DNA of 64,000 bases from Lysobacter capsici (GCF_014779555.2 NZ_CP094357.1:2542001-2606000), one strand, 5' to 3'; shown: positions 26,540 to 36,116, counted from the first letter of the stretch. The notes: generated from the sequence alone by a model not told the origin. Translations and numbers: made by a program.

Positions 26540-27586
26540 TCAGTCGACCGCGCGATCGATGACGACGACCGTCGCCTCCTTGGCGTCCACGCGCACCGTC
26601 ACCGGCTGCGAGGTCAGATCGCCGGATTGCGGGATGGCGTTGCCGGAGGCCGATACGCGGGCGAGCACCTGCACCTGTTCGAGCTGCGACAGCTTCATGG
26701 TCGGCATCGGGCTGTCGCCGTCGTCGAGGCTGACTTCGAGCGGGAATTTCGCGGCCGGGTGCTTTTCCACCGCGACCGGCATCGGCGGGCCGCCGACCTG
26801 GCGCGCGATCACGAACACGCTGGCGTTGGCGGGCAATTTCGCCGCCAATTGCGGCGACAGTTCGACCCGGATCTTGAGGCCGGGGCCGCTGGCCACGGCG
26901 TTGCCGGCGACGGCCGGCGCGGGCGCCTGCATCGCCGGCATGCCGGCTTCCTGGCGCGCGCCGTTGATCTGATCGAGCAGGCTCGCGGCGGTGGCCGGGT
27001 CGACCACGGTCAGCAGCGGTTCCCAGGTCTTGGCCGCTTCGGCCGGTTGTTCGGCCTGGCGCTGGGCGATGCCGAGGAACCAGCGCGCGCGCTGATGCAT
27101 GGGCTGCTGTTCCAGCGCGTGCTTGAGCATCGCCACCGCTTCGTTGTCGAAGCGACGCTCGCGGGTGGCCAGGGCGCGCGCTTCGGCGGCTTCGGCGAGC
27201 AGGTCGGGGTTGTCCGGCGCCAGCGTGACCGCGCGCGCATACGCATCGCGCGCCTTCATGCCCAGGCCCTGCGCGGTGTAGGCGCTGGCGAGCAGGCGCC
27301 AGCCTTCGATCTGGTTCGGATCGCGCTCGAGTTCGGCTTCCAGCTGGGTCACCGCTTCGTCCAGCGATTGCGGCGCCTTGCGTTGCTCGGGTTGCAGCCC
27401 GGCCGGCGTGCCGATCGCGAAATACAGCGCGACGGTGGCCGCCGCGAGCGCCACGCCCAGGCCGGCGCCGAGCGCCGGTCGCGTCCGCCACAGCGGATGC
27501 AGCGCGTAGCCCAGTACGAACACGACCAGTGCCGCGCCGCATGCCACGAACACGCCCATCGGGGCCGATCCCATCGTCACCGCCAT
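26540..27586 (-). CDS. ccmI: Cytochrome c maturation protein CcmI (TPR)
   Basis: A 348-residue protein with two N-terminal membrane helices (to about residue 60), then tetratricopeptide repeats (PNQIEGWRLLASAYTAQGLG; AVTLAPDNPDLLAEAAEARA) and a beta-rich C-terminal domain (LPANASVFVIARQVGGPPMP). CcmI binds apocytochrome c and delivers it to the CcmF/H heme ligation complex in the periplasm. The ATG at 27586 overlaps the ccmH stop as TGATG; in-frame GTG codons at 27592 and 27589 are alternatives. Last gene of the ccm operon. Confidence 0.88.
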   Translation of the reverse strand: MAVTMGSAPMGVFVACGAALVVFVLGYALHPLWRTRPALGAGLGVALAAATVALYFAIGTPAGLQPEQRKAPQSLDEAVTQLEAELERDPNQIEGWRLLASAYTAQGLGMKARDAYARAVTLAPDNPDLLAEAAEARALATRERRFDNEAVAMLKHALEQQPMHQRARWFLGIAQRQAEQPAEAAKTWEPLLTVVDPATAASLLDQINGARQEAGMPAMQAPAPAVAGNAVASGPGLKIRVELSPQLAAKLPANASVFVIARQVGGPPMPVAVEKHPAAKFPLEVSLDDGDSPMPTMKLSQLEQVQVLARVSASGNAIPQSGDLTSQPVTVRVDAKEATVVVIDRAVD

Positions 27587-28245
27587 CACCACTCTTGTTC
27601 CTCGTCAATGCGGGTGTCGGCCGGTCGTGCCGTCGCCGAGCGCGCATGCACGATACGCGCGACCGCGAAACCTCCGGCCAACAGCAGCAGCGCCGGGCCG
27701 AACCACAGCAGCCAGGTCTTGGATTCGACCTGCGGCCGATACAGCACGAATTCGCCGTAGCGCGCGACCAGGAAATCCTTGATCTCGCCGTCGCTCTTGC
27801 CCTGGCGCATCAGCGCGAGCACTTCGCGGCGCAGGTCGTGGGCGATCTGGGCATTGGAATCGGCCAGCGACTGGTTCTGGCACATCACGCAGCGCAGTTC
27901 GGCGACCAGGGCGTGGAAGCGGCGTTCTTCGCCGCTGTCGGTGAAGCTCAGCGGGGCGGGGTCGTTGGCGGGTTGGGCTTGGGCGGGTGGGGCCAGGGTG
28001 AGGGCCAGCGACAGACTCAGCAAGGTGGCGGCGATGAAGGTGCGCAGGGGCTGGGAAGCAAAAGCAAATCCCCCCTGGCCCCCCTTTTTCAAAGGGGGGA
28101 ACCCATCGGGTTGCAACGAAGCGATCCGTATTTGCGTAAATTCACTCGCTGCAACGCCAGTGCGGTTTTGCTTATCGAAACCCGTGCTGTTCCCCCCTTT
28201 GTAAAAGGGGGGGAGGGGGGATTCGCTTTTACCCGCCAGCCTCAT
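27586..28245 (-). CDS. ccmH: Cytochrome c maturation protein CcmH with repeat-encoded N-terminal insertion
   Basis: A 219-residue frame. The functional part has a signal/anchor (FIAATLLSLSLALTLAPPAQA), then the thiol motif LRCVMCQNQSLADSN and a second helix WLLWFGPALLLLAGG. CcmH reduces apocytochrome cysteines with CcmG. The ATG at 28245 overlaps the dsbE stop as ATGA, the usual coupling. Between the first five residues (MRLAG) and the signal sequence lies about 60 residues translated from the C/G-run palindromic element (SPLPPFYKGG and FPPLKKGGQGGFAF are its products). No ATG or GTG lies between element and signal sequence. The export signal is therefore displaced unless a non-canonical start (TTG) inside is used. 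Confidence 0.88.
   Translation of the reverse strand: MRLAGKSESPLPPFYKGGNSTGFDKQNRTGVAASEFTQIRIASLQPDGFPPLKKGGQGGFAFASQPLRTFIAATLLSLSLALTLAPPAQAQPANDPAPLSFTDSGEERRFHALVAELRCVMCQNQSLADSNAQIAHDLRREVLALMRQGKSDGEIKDFLVARYGEFVLYRPQVESKTWLLWFGPALLLLAGGFAVARIVHARSATARPADTRIDEEQEW
28060..28231. repeat. C/G-run palindromic element inside the ccmH 5' end
   Basis: A 172-base copy with left arm AAAGCAAATCCCCCCTGGCC and right arm GGGAGGGGGGATTCGCTTTT. The interior ends in AACCCGTGCTGTTCCCCCC, shared with the copy at 30964-31129. Its length keeps the ccmH reading frame open. Confidence 0.85.
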
Positions 28246-28787
28246 CGCGCCTTCTCGATCTTGCTCAACTCAGGCAGCAACTCATTCGCGATCACCTTGT
28301 CGGTCAACGGCCCCACGAATTTCCAGCGCACGATCCCGCGACCATCGACCAGAAAGGTTTCCGGCGCGCCGTAGATGCCCCAGTCGATCGCCGATTTGCC
28401 GTCGTAGTCGGCGACCACCACCACATACGGATTGCCGTACTGCTCCAGCCAACGCAGCGCATCGGCGTGCTCGTCCTTCCAGTTGAAACCGATCACGCGC
28501 AGGCGCTTGGTTTCGGCGAAGCGGGTCAGCACCGGATGTTCGTCGCGGCAGGCCGGGCACCAGCTGCCCCAGACGTTGAGCAGGTACGGCGCGCCGCGCA
28601 GTTCCTGCGAGGTCAGCAGGCGGCCGGCTTCGTGCAGCACCGGCAGCGAGAACGCGGGCGCGGGCTTGCCGATCAGCGGCGACGGCAGTTTTTCGCGATC
28701 GGGATTGCGGCTGAGCCACACGCCGGCGGCGAGCAGCACCGCGAGCGCGGCAAACACAGCCAGCGGCAGCCAGCGACTCTTGTTCAT
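28242..28787 (-). CDS. dsbE: Thiol:disulfide interchange protein DsbE/CcmG
   Basis: A 181-residue membrane-anchored thioredoxin. One N-terminal helix (LPLAVFAALAVLLAAGVWL) is followed by FSLPVLHEAGR and the active site WGSWCPACRDEHP (Cys77, Cys80). The acidic GINWKDE-type segment of CcmG appears as VIGFNWKDEHADAL, and the cis-proline region is YGAPETFLVDG. It keeps apocytochrome c cysteines reduced in the periplasm for heme attachment. It overlaps ccmF by four bases upstream and ccmH by ATGA downstream. Confidence 0.93.
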   Translation of the reverse strand: MNKSRWLPLAVFAALAVLLAAGVWLSRNPDREKLPSPLIGKPAPAFSLPVLHEAGRLLTSQELRGAPYLLNVWGSWCPACRDEHPVLTRFAETKRLRVIGFNWKDEHADALRWLEQYGNPYVVVVADYDGKSAIDWGIYGAPETFLVDGRGIVRWKFVGPLTDKVIANELLPELSKIEKAR

Positions 28788-30838
28788 GCGTCGTCTCCAT
28801 CGGGTTTGCCGGCAAAGACGTCATCGTCGTTGCCGCGATACCGTTTTTCAGCGGCGAACGCTTCCGGCCCGTCGGCCAGCGCGAATTCGAGCGGGTCGGG
28901 CTCGGCGCGTTTGGGTTCGGGCGCGAGCTTCGGCCGGAAGCGTCGATCGGTCGCCGCCACCAGACCACCGAGCATCATCAGCAGCGCGCCCAGCCAGACC
29001 CAGCGCACGAACGGCTTGATGTGGACGCGCACCGCCCAGGCGCCGCCGCCGAGCGGTTCGCCGAGCGCGACGTACAGATCGCGGGTGAGGCCCGGGGCCA
29101 GCGCGGCTTCGGTCAGGACCTGGCCGCCGCTGGCGTAGGCGCGTTTTTCCGGATGCATCACGGTCAGCAGTTCGCCGCCGTCGAACACGGTCACGGTGCC
29201 GTAGTCGGCTTCGTAATTCGGTCCGACGCTGTGCTTGACGCTGTCGAAGCGGAACGAATAGCGGCCCAGGTCCAGGCTCTTGCCCGGCGCGAGCGCGACT
29301 TCGCGCTGCACGCTCAGGCCTTCGACCAGCAAGGCGCCGATCAGGAACACCGCCACGCCCAGATGGGCCAGGGTCATGCCGAGCATTTCCGCGGTGAAGG
29401 CATTGCCCTTGCCGCGCACGCGCGTCCACACGAAGCGCAGCGTGCCGGCCGCGACCCAGACCGCGCCGCCGACGCCCGCGGCGACCTTGAGCGGGCTCTG
29501 CGGCGCCAGGAAATACGCGGCGATGGCGGCGCCGAGCGCGAGCCCGGCCCACGGAATCAGCATCGCCAGCGGGCGCGAGGCCTGTTCGCGCTGCCAGCGG
29601 AACAGCGGGCCGAACGGCAGCAGCAACACCAGCGGCGTCATCAGCAGCACGAACATCAGCGCGAAGTAGGGCGGGCCGACCGAGATCTTGCCCAGGTCCA
29701 GCGCATCGGCGAGCAAGGGATACAAGGTGCCCAGCAGCACCATCGCGCACGCGGTCGCCAGCAACAGGTTGTTGCCGAGCAGCAAGGTCTCGCGCGACAT
29801 CAGTTCGAACGGCTTGCCGGCGTTTTCCTCGCCCGACGGCGCGCGCAGCGCGTACAGCAGCAGCGAGCCGCCGATCACGATGCCGAGGAAGATCAGCACG
29901 AACAAGCCGCGCGAGGGATCGGCGGCGAAGGCATGCACGCTGGTCAACACGCCCGAACGGACCAGGAAGGTGCCCAGCAGCGACAGCGAGAACGCGGCGA
30001 TCGCGAGCAACAAGGTCCAGCCGCGGAAGCTGCCGCGTTTTTCCGTGACCGCCTGCGAATGAATCAGCGCCGCGCCGGCCAGCCACGGCATGAAGCTGGC
30101 GTTCTCGACCGGGTCCCAGAACCACCAGCCGCCCCAGCCCAGTTCGTAATACGCCCACCACGAGCCCAGGGCGATGCCGAGGGTCAAGAACGCCCAGGCG
30201 ACATTGGTCCACGGCCGGGTCCAGCGCAGCCAGCGCGCGTCGACCTTGCCGTCGAGCAGCGCGGCGATCGCGAACGCGAACGGCACGCTGAAACCGACGT
30301 AGCCGATGTAGAGCATCGGCGGATGGATGATCAGGCCCGGGTCCTGCAGCAGCGGATTGAGATCGCGGCCTTCGGCCACCGCCGGCAGCAGCCGCGCGAA
30401 CGGGTTGCTGGTGAAGATCAGGAAGGCGAGGAAGCCGACGCTGATCACGCCCATCACCCCGAGCACGCGCGCGATCACCTGCGACGGCAGCGACTTGGAG
30501 AACCAGGCCACCGCGGCGGTCCACAGCGCGAGCACCAGCGCCCACATCAGCAGCGAACCTTCGTGCGCGCCCCACACCGCGGAATAGCGGTACAGCACCG
30601 GCAGCAGGGTGTTGCTGTTCTCGGCGACATAGCGCAGCGAGAAATCCTGATTGACGAAGGCGTGGGTCAGCAGCACGAACGCGAAGCCGACCAGCAGCAA
30701 CTGCGAATACGCGGCCGGCCGCGCGATCGCCATCCACGGCTCGATGCCGCGGTGCGCGCCGAGCAGCGGCAGCGCGGTCTGCAGGACCGAGATCAGCAGG
30801 GCGAGGATCAGGGCGATCTGGCCGAGTTCAGGCAGCAT
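28784..30838 (-). CDS. ccmF: Cytochrome c maturation heme lyase subunit CcmF
   Basis: A 684-residue polytopic protein, near the usual 650-680. The tryptophan-rich heme-handling WWD segment is GWGGWWFWDPVENASFMPWL. Conserved histidines occur in VWGAHEGSLLMW and IIHPPMLYIGYVG. A large periplasmic loop near the C-terminus (LSVQREVALAPGKSLDLGRY) precedes the last helix. CcmF takes heme from holo-CcmE and ligates it to the apocytochrome with CcmH and CcmI. The ATG at 30838 is separated from ccmE by a 309-base repeat-filled gap, the largest gap in the operon. Confidence 0.95.
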   Translation of the reverse strand: MLPELGQIALILALLISVLQTALPLLGAHRGIEPWMAIARPAAYSQLLLVGFAFVLLTHAFVNQDFSLRYVAENSNTLLPVLYRYSAVWGAHEGSLLMWALVLALWTAAVAWFSKSLPSQVIARVLGVMGVISVGFLAFLIFTSNPFARLLPAVAEGRDLNPLLQDPGLIIHPPMLYIGYVGFSVPFAFAIAALLDGKVDARWLRWTRPWTNVAWAFLTLGIALGSWWAYYELGWGGWWFWDPVENASFMPWLAGAALIHSQAVTEKRGSFRGWTLLLAIAAFSLSLLGTFLVRSGVLTSVHAFAADPSRGLFVLIFLGIVIGGSLLLYALRAPSGEENAGKPFELMSRETLLLGNNLLLATACAMVLLGTLYPLLADALDLGKISVGPPYFALMFVLLMTPLVLLLPFGPLFRWQREQASRPLAMLIPWAGLALGAAIAAYFLAPQSPLKVAAGVGGAVWVAAGTLRFVWTRVRGKGNAFTAEMLGMTLAHLGVAVFLIGALLVEGLSVQREVALAPGKSLDLGRYSFRFDSVKHSVGPNYEADYGTVTVFDGGELLTVMHPEKRAYASGGQVLTEAALAPGLTRDLYVALGEPLGGGAWAVRVHIKPFVRWVWLGALLMMLGGLVAATDRRFRPKLAPEPKRAEPDPLEFALADGPEAFAAEKRYRGNDDDVFAGKPDGDDA

Positions 30839-31147
30839 GGGCGATCGCCTTGGGGTGGTTCATGGTGCGGGATGATTTATCCGCGGAGACAGCAACAGCA
30901 ACAGCAACAGCAATAGCAATAGCAATAGCAATAGCAACAGCAATAGCAACAGCAACAGCAACAGCGAATCCCCCTCGGTCCCCCTTTTGCAAAGGAGGAA
31001 GACAAGCGGGCTTCGATGCAAAAAACTGCGATCGGATCGCTATGCGGTAGTCCGACTCAAGCGCGAAACCCACACCAACCCGTGCTGTTCCCCCCTTTGT
31101 AAAAGGGGGGCAGGGGGGATTCGCTTTTGCTCCACGCGCGAAATACC
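30839..31147. repeat. Hexanucleotide array and C/G-run element between ccmE and ccmF
   Basis: AGCAAC/AGCAAT hexamers run from 30888 to 30966 and merge into the left arm AGCGAATCCCCCTCGGTCCC of a palindromic element (30964-31129). The right arm is GTTCCCCCCTTTGTAAAAGG with GGATTCGCTTTT. Hexamers lead into the left arm here just as at 5188-5255. No gene lies in this gap. Confidence 0.85.
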
Positions 31148-31615
31148 TCAACGCGCGGGCTCCACGCCACCCGGCGCCGCGACATCATGCTTCTTGTGCG
31201 CCTGCCCCATCTTGTCGGCGACTTCCTTGGGCATATAGGTTTCGTCGTGCTTGGCCAGGATTTCCTCGGCGACGAAGGTGCCGCCCTGCATGCGTCCGGT
31301 CGCGACCACCGCCTGCTTCTCCCGGAACAGATCGGGCAGGATGCCGGTGTAGACCACCGGCATCAGCGCATCGCCGTCGGTGACGCTGAAATGCGCGTCC
31401 ATCGAACCCGATGCGCGCTTGAACGAACCCTCCGCGACCATCCCGCCGAGGCGGAAGCGCGCGCGCTCGCTGGCATCGCCGCGCAGGATCTCGCTGGGCG
31501 TGTACAGATACGCGACGTTGCGCTGCAACGCGGTTGCGACCAGGGCGGTGGCGACGCCGGCGGCGGCGACCAGGCCCAGCACCCACAACAGGCGACGGCG
31601 ACGGGTGGGATTCAT
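31148..31615 (-). CDS. ccmE: Periplasmic heme chaperone CcmE
   Basis: A 155-residue protein with N-terminal anchor [20 protein letters not shown], an OB-fold body ([33 protein letters not shown]) and the heme-attachment His123 in [10 protein letters not shown]. It binds heme covalently in transit from CcmC to CcmF. Its start overlaps the ccmD stop by ATGA. Confidence 0.94.
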   Translation of the reverse strand: MNPTRRRRLLWVLGLVAAAGVATALVATALQRNVAYLYTPSEILRGDASERARFRLGGMVAEGSFKRASGSMDAHFSVTDGDALMPVVYTGILPDLFREKQAVVATGRMQGGTFVAEEILAKHDETYMPKEVADKMGQAHKKHDVAAPGGVEPAR

Positions 31616-31776
31616 CGGCTCAACTCACTGGGGGTGCTGCGTGCCGCGTCGCGCGCCGCGCGCTTGCGCGCCTGGCGCAATTCGCGGCGGACCTGCCACT
31701 GGCCGGCGAAGAAATCCCAGCCCAGCACGATGAAGAACACTGCGTAGGCAGCGATGAGGTAATTGCGGTATTCCAT
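31612..31776 (-). CDS. ccmD: Heme exporter accessory protein CcmD
   Basis: A 54-residue protein ([20 protein letters not shown] start) with one helix, followed by the basic [15 protein letters not shown] segment. This is the usual CcmD layout and size. It stabilises the CcmABC-CcmE complex that releases holo-CcmE. It overlaps ccmC upstream by TGATG and ccmE downstream by ATGA, which fixes both ends. Confidence 0.9.
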   Translation of the reverse strand: MEYRNYLIAAYAVFFIVLGWDFFAGQWQVRRELRQARKRAARDAARSTPSELSR

Positions 31777-32540
31777 CAGCGCCGCTCCCGCGGATTGACC
31801 ACGCCGGCCAGTTGCGCGACCCAGGCCTTGCCCTGTTCGCGGCGCAGGTTGTCGGCGCGCGCGCGCACCAGCAGCGCGCCGACGAACCACAGCTTGGTGC
31901 CGACGATCATCCAGATCAGCGGCGCCATCATGCTCGGGTCCATGCTCGACTTGCCGAACAGGCTGATGGTCTGACCCTGGTGCAGCGAGTTCCACCACAC
32001 CACCGAATAGCGGATCACCGGCAGCAGGGCGACGCCGACGATCGCCAGCAGGCCGGCCGCGCGCGCGGCGGCGCGGCGGTCGTCGATCGCCTGGTACAGG
32101 CCGATCACGCCCAGATAGAGGAACAGCAGAATCAATTCGGTGGTCAGGCGCGGGTCCCAGTCCCACCAAGTGCCCCACATCGGCTTGCCCCAGATCGAAC
32201 CGGTCGCCAGGGTGATCACGGTGAAACCCGCGCCGATCGGCGCGCAGGCCATGGCCAGGATCTCGCACAGCTTGATCCGCCAGATCAGCGCGATCGCGGC
32301 GTACAACGCCATCAGCCCGAACACCGCCAGGCTCATCCAGGCGCTGGGCACATGGATGTACAGAATGCGGAAGCTGTCCTTCTGCTGGTAATCGGCCGGC
32401 ACCTGGAACAGGGCGCCGTACAGGCCCCAGGCCATCACCAGCGCGCCCAGGCCATAGGCCCACGGCGCCCAACGCGCGGCGAAGCGGTCGAAGCTGGGCG
32501 GCGAACCGAGTTGGTGGAACCAGCGGACGAGTGGATTCAT
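31776..32540 (-). CDS. ccmC: Heme transporter subunit CcmC
   Basis: A 254-residue, six-helix protein with the WWD motif WGTWWDWDPRLTTELIL and conserved histidines in ILYIHVPSAWMS and WWNSLHQGQTISLF. CcmC loads heme onto CcmE in the periplasm. The N-terminal cytoplasmic part (MNPLVRWFHQLGSPPSFDR) is typical. A gap of about 150 bases separates it from ccmB. Confidence 0.95.
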   Translation of the reverse strand: MNPLVRWFHQLGSPPSFDRFAARWAPWAYGLGALVMAWGLYGALFQVPADYQQKDSFRILYIHVPSAWMSLAVFGLMALYAAIALIWRIKLCEILAMACAPIGAGFTVITLATGSIWGKPMWGTWWDWDPRLTTELILLFLYLGVIGLYQAIDDRRAAARAAGLLAIVGVALLPVIRYSVVWWNSLHQGQTISLFGKSSMDPSMMAPLIWMIVGTKLWFVGALLVRARADNLRREQGKAWVAQLAGVVNPRERR

Positions 32541-32689
32541 TCAGTGGTTCGAAGGTCTCGAGGTCTGGGTCGCGGAGCGGCCTGGACGGTTGAGCGCGGC
32601 AGCCGGGCTGTCGCGCGCGGGTTCGGTCTGCTACTGGGTCCTGCTTACGAGTCCTGCCTGGTGCGTGGCAATGCGAGCCGCCGGCGCCG

Positions 32690-33406
32690 TCAGTTCAGCG
32701 CGATGCGGATCGCGGCGGCGGCGGCCAGCGGCGCCAGCAGCAGCGCCACCACCAGTCCGGCGGCCAGCAACAGCAACGCGCCTACCGGGTCCAGTCCCTG
32801 GGCCGAGCGGGCCACGCTGCCCGCGCCGAAGACCAGCACCGGAACGTACAAGGGCAGTGCCAGCAAGGCCACAAGGATACCAGAGCGCCGCATCCCGACC
32901 GTCAGCGCGGCGACCACCGCACCGAGCAGACTCAGCAAAGGCGTGCCCAGCGCGAGCGAGGCCAGCAGCACCGGCAATTGCTCGCGCGGCAGGTACAGCA
33001 GTTCGGCCAGGAACGGGGTGGCGATCAGCAGCGGCAGGGAAGTGGTGGCCCAGTGGGTGAAGGTGCGCACAGCGACCAGCCAGCCCAGCGGCACCGGCGC
33101 CAGCATCCATTGCTCCAGCGAGCCGTCCTCGGCGTCGCCGCGGAACAAGGTGTCGAGCGCGAGCAGCCCGGCCAGCAGCGAGGCCAGCCACAGCACCGCG
33201 GCGGCGGCTTTCGACAGCGCCTGCTTTTCGCCGCCCAGGGCCAGCGCGAACAGCACCACCACCAGCAGGGCGAACAGCGCCGGTTGCAGCGCATCGCCGC
33301 GGCGCCGCCACAGCAGGCGCAGGTCGCGCGCGAGCAAGGCGCGCGCCGAACCGATCAGGCCGGGCGTCGCCGCGCCGGCGCCGGGATTGCGTTGCCGCAC
33401 GCTCAT
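32690..33406 (-). CDS. ccmB: Heme exporter permease CcmB
   Basis: A 238-residue, six-helix ABC permease. CcmB features: [40 protein letters not shown] and [17 protein letters not shown]. With CcmA it drives release of holo-CcmE from CcmC. The start at 33406 overlaps the ccmA stop (ATGA). Confidence 0.94.
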   Translation of the reverse strand: MSVRQRNPGAGAATPGLIGSARALLARDLRLLWRRRGDALQPALFALLVVVLFALALGGEKQALSKAAAAVLWLASLLAGLLALDTLFRGDAEDGSLEQWMLAPVPLGWLVAVRTFTHWATTSLPLLIATPFLAELLYLPREQLPVLLASLALGTPLLSLLGAVVAALTVGMRRSGILVALLALPLYVPVLVFGAGSVARSAQGLDPVGALLLLAAGLVVALLLAPLAAAAAIRIALN

Positions 33407-34065
33407 GCGCTGGGCTCCATCGCGACCGCGCGTCGCAGCACCAGCATGCGCGTGCGCACCGGAGGCGCGGCGTAGGCGCCGTGGGTCGTCACCAGTGCGG
33501 CGCCGCCCTCGCGCAGATGCGCCTGGACCATGCGGTTGACCAGTTCGATCCCTTCCAGGTCGAGATTCGCGTACGGCTCGTCGAGCAGCCACAACGGCGC
33601 CGGCGACATCCACAGCCGCGCCAGCGACAGGCGCTTCTTCTGTCCGGCCGACAACTGCCGCGCCAGCGTGTCGTCGTAACCGGCCAGGCCGACGATGGCC
33701 AGGGCGTTCTCGGGCAGCTGGCTGCGCCGGCGCCCCTGCAGGCCGCACAGGAAATTCAGATTCTCCAGTGCGCTCAGGTCGGCCTTCAGGCCCGGCAGAT
33801 GGCCGAGATAGGCGATCGCGCGCGCCCGGCGCGAGGCGTCCGAGGGTTGCCCGTCGATGTCGATCCGACCGTCGTCGGCGCGCAGCAGGCCGGCCAGCAC
33901 GCGCAACAGCGTGGTCTTGCCGGCGCCGTTGTCGCCTTGCACGAGCAAGGCTTCGCCGGCATCGACGGCGAAGTCGAGCGGTCCGAACACGGGTTCGTCG
34001 TTGCGCGCGAAGCGCAGGCCGCGGGCTTCGAGCAGGGGCGGGGCGGTACGTTCGAGTGGAGTCAT
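33403..34065 (-). CDS. ccmA: Heme exporter ATP-binding protein CcmA
   Basis: A 220-residue ABC ATPase. Walker A is GDNGAGKTT (residues 44-52), the signature is [15 protein letters not shown] and Walker B is [13 protein letters not shown], with a switch histidine in VTTHGAY. It powers the CcmB-containing complex. The ATG at 34065 is preferred to the TTG nine bases upstream. First gene of the ccm operon; the operon promoter must lie within 34066-34171. Confidence 0.94.
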   Translation of the reverse strand: MTPLERTAPPLLEARGLRFARNDEPVFGPLDFAVDAGEALLVQGDNGAGKTTLLRVLAGLLRADDGRIDIDGQPSDASRRARAIAYLGHLPGLKADLSALENLNFLCGLQGRRRSQLPENALAIVGLAGYDDTLARQLSAGQKKRLSLARLWMSPAPLWLLDEPYANLDLEGIELVNRMVQAHLREGGAALVTTHGAYAAPPVRTRMLVLRRAVAMEPSA

Positions 34066-34171
34066 CGGTCGCAAGCGGGCGGCGGGTCGGGCCGCGAAGC
34101 GGGCAGTCTATGCGACTGCGCGGGTCGCTCCGCATTCTCGCCGCGTATTGCGTCCTCGCCGCCTGACTCGG

Positions 34172-34645
34172 TCAGGCGCCGATCCAGTCGGTGTGCGCGG
34201 CCGGTCCGGCATGGCGCGGACGAGCGATCAGCATGCGCAGCCTCACCGGTTCGCCGCGCCGCCAGGCCAGCACGCCGGCCTGGCCGAATTCGCGCGCGAG
34301 CGCGTTGGCCACGGCGTCGTCGAGATCGGCCAGCAACCAGCCCGGTTCGCGCCACTGTCCGGCGACGTCCTCGGCCCATGCGGCATGACGTTGCACGCCG
34401 ATCGCGTCCAGCCGCGCGACCAGGCGTTCGTCGGCGGCATGGTTGGCGCTGTCGGAGTGCGGCTCGGACGCGGGGTTCCATGCGGTCATGAACAGGTAGC
34501 TCGCGGCGGGCCAGTACGCCTCCAGGTCGGCGGCCGGCCGGCCCACGCGCAAGGGCAGGGCGTCGCCGTCCAGCGCCACCGCGTAGTCGGCGGCGGCGTA
34601 GGCGATGGCCAGTTCGGCGGCGTCGAGCACCTGCAGTTCGCGCAT
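34172..34645 (-). CDS. DUF3293 domain protein
   Basis: A 157-residue soluble protein. The pattern YLFMTAWNPASEPHSDSANH and a following alternating region (LDAIGVQRHAAWAEDVAGQW; EPGWLLADLDDAVANALARE) match DUF3293. The start is uncertain: the ATG at 34645 places the domain at the N-terminus, while in-frame ATGs at 34735 and 34756 would add a basic extension. Function unknown. It lies just upstream of ccmA on the same strand, about 106 bases away, so co-transcription with the ccm genes is possible. Confidence 0.7.
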   Translation of the reverse strand: MRELQVLDAAELAIAYAAADYAVALDGDALPLRVGRPAADLEAYWPAASYLFMTAWNPASEPHSDSANHAADERLVARLDAIGVQRHAAWAEDVAGQWREPGWLLADLDDAVANALAREFGQAGVLAWRRGEPVRLRMLIARPRHAGPAAHTDWIGA

Positions 34646-34839
34646 GCGCGCAGTTTCGCGGGGCCGCGCGGGCAGCGCAAATCCGGCCGACGGGCGGGAT
34701 GTCGTCGGTCGTGTGCGCTGTCTTGCCGTCGTCATATAGATATGTCGCCGCGTCATTGCCGCCGACCGTCACGGTCTAACGACCTGCAACACGGATTTCG
34801 TACACTCCCCGGTCCGATCGCGATCACGTACCCGGCCCC

Positions 34840-35988
34840 ATGACCCTGACCACCAAGCTGCCGAAAGTCGGCACCACCATCTTCACCGTGATGTCGCAGC
34901 TCGCCGCCGAACACCAGGCGGTCAACCTCGGTCAGGGCTTTCCGGATTTCGACGTGCCCGCGCGTCTGGTCGATGCGCTCGGCCGCGCCATGCGCGAAGG
35001 CAAGAACCAATACGCGCCGATGACCGGCATCCCGGCGCTGCGTCAGGCCATCGCCGCCAAGACCGAGCGTTGCTACGGCTACCGGCCCGACGCCGATGCC
35101 GAGATCACCGTGGTCTCCGGCGCCAGCGAGGCGATCTTCGATGCGGTCCAGGCGGTGGTGCGTCCGGGCGAGGAAGTGATCGTGCTGGACCCGTGCTACG
35201 ACAGCTACGAGCCGGCGATCGACCTGGCCGGCGGCCGCGCCGTGCATGTGCCGCTGGACCCGCGGACCTTCGCCGTCGACTGGGATCGGGTGCGCGCGGC
35301 GGTCACGCCGAACACCCGCCTGCTGATGATCAACTCGCCGCACAACCCGTCCGGCGCGATGTTCGATGCCGACGACATCGCCCGGCTGAGCGAGCTGCTC
35401 GCCGACACCGGCATCTGGCTGCTGTCGGACGAAGTCTACGAACACATCGTGTTCGACGGCCGCCGCCACGAGTCGGTGCTGCGCTATCCGCAGCTGCGCG
35501 AGCGTGCCTTCGTGGTGTCGAGCTTCGGCAAGACCTACCACTGCACCGGCTGGAAAATCGGGTACTGCATCGCACCGGCGGCCTTGTCGGCCGAGCTGCG
35601 CAAAGTCCATCAGTACAATAGCTTTTGCAGTTTCGCCCCGGCTCAATGGGCGTTCGCCGAGATGATCGAGGCCGAACCGGAGCATTACGAGGGGCTGGGG
35701 GCTTTCTACCAGGCCAAGCGCGATCGCTTCCGTGATCAATTATTGACCACCGCGCTCAAGCCGCTGCCGGTGCCGGGCGGCTATTTTCAGCTGGTCGATT
35801 ACTCCGGCGTCAGCGATCTCGACGATGCCGCGTTCTGTCGCTGGCTCACCACCGACAAGGGCGTCGCCGCGATCCCGCTGTCGCCGTTCTACGAGTCGGC
35901 GCCGGCTGGGCAACGTCTGGCGCGCCTGTGTTTCGCCAAGAACGAAGCGACCTTGGACGCGGCGATCGAGCGTTTGTTACGGCTGTAA
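34840..35988 (+). CDS. ybdL: Methionine-type PLP aminotransferase (YbdL/kynurenine aminotransferase-like)
   Basis: A 382-residue fold-type I aminotransferase. Conserved parts: VNLGQGFPDFDVP, YAPMTGIPALRQAIA, VVSGASEAIFDA, INSPHNPSGAMF, DEVYEHIVFDG and the PLP lysine Lys231 in SSFGKTYHCTGWKIGY. The C-terminal arginine is in ARLCFAKNEATL. It resembles E. coli YbdL, which transaminates methionine, and kynurenine/glutamine transaminase K. Likely role: the last step of methionine salvage, or broad keto-acid transamination. Single gene upstream of the secretion island. Confidence 0.88.
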   Translation: MTLTTKLPKVGTTIFTVMSQLAAEHQAVNLGQGFPDFDVPARLVDALGRAMREGKNQYAPMTGIPALRQAIAAKTERCYGYRPDADAEITVVSGASEAIFDAVQAVVRPGEEVIVLDPCYDSYEPAIDLAGGRAVHVPLDPRTFAVDWDRVRAAVTPNTRLLMINSPHNPSGAMFDADDIARLSELLADTGIWLLSDEVYEHIVFDGRRHESVLRYPQLRERAFVVSSFGKTYHCTGWKIGYCIAPAALSAELRKVHQYNSFCSFAPAQWAFAEMIEAEPEHYEGLGAFYQAKRDRFRDQLLTTALKPLPVPGGYFQLVDYSGVSDLDDAAFCRWLTTDKGVAAIPLSPFYESAPAGQRLARLCFAKNEATLDAAIERLLRL

Positions 35989-36116
35989 CCCGCAACTCGA
36001 TTTTGCACTTTTTTTGCACAACTACTTGCCGAATGCTTTGACTTCGGTCTAATCTTCGTCTACGAGTGTCGTCAGACGCTCGTTCAACGGTATAACCGTG
36101 GCTGTAGGGGGAGTTC
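35989..36116 (+). promoter_or_regulatory. Candidate promoter region of the T4SS operon
   Basis: A TTGCCG box at 36026-36031 and a TAATCT box at 36050-36055 are spaced by 18 bases, upstream of the first possible genes of the virB cluster. A small hairpin (GAGTGTC-GTCA-GACGCTC) follows at about 36064. An AT-rich stretch with a T-run lies before it. Assignment is from sequence pattern only. Confidence 0.35.
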
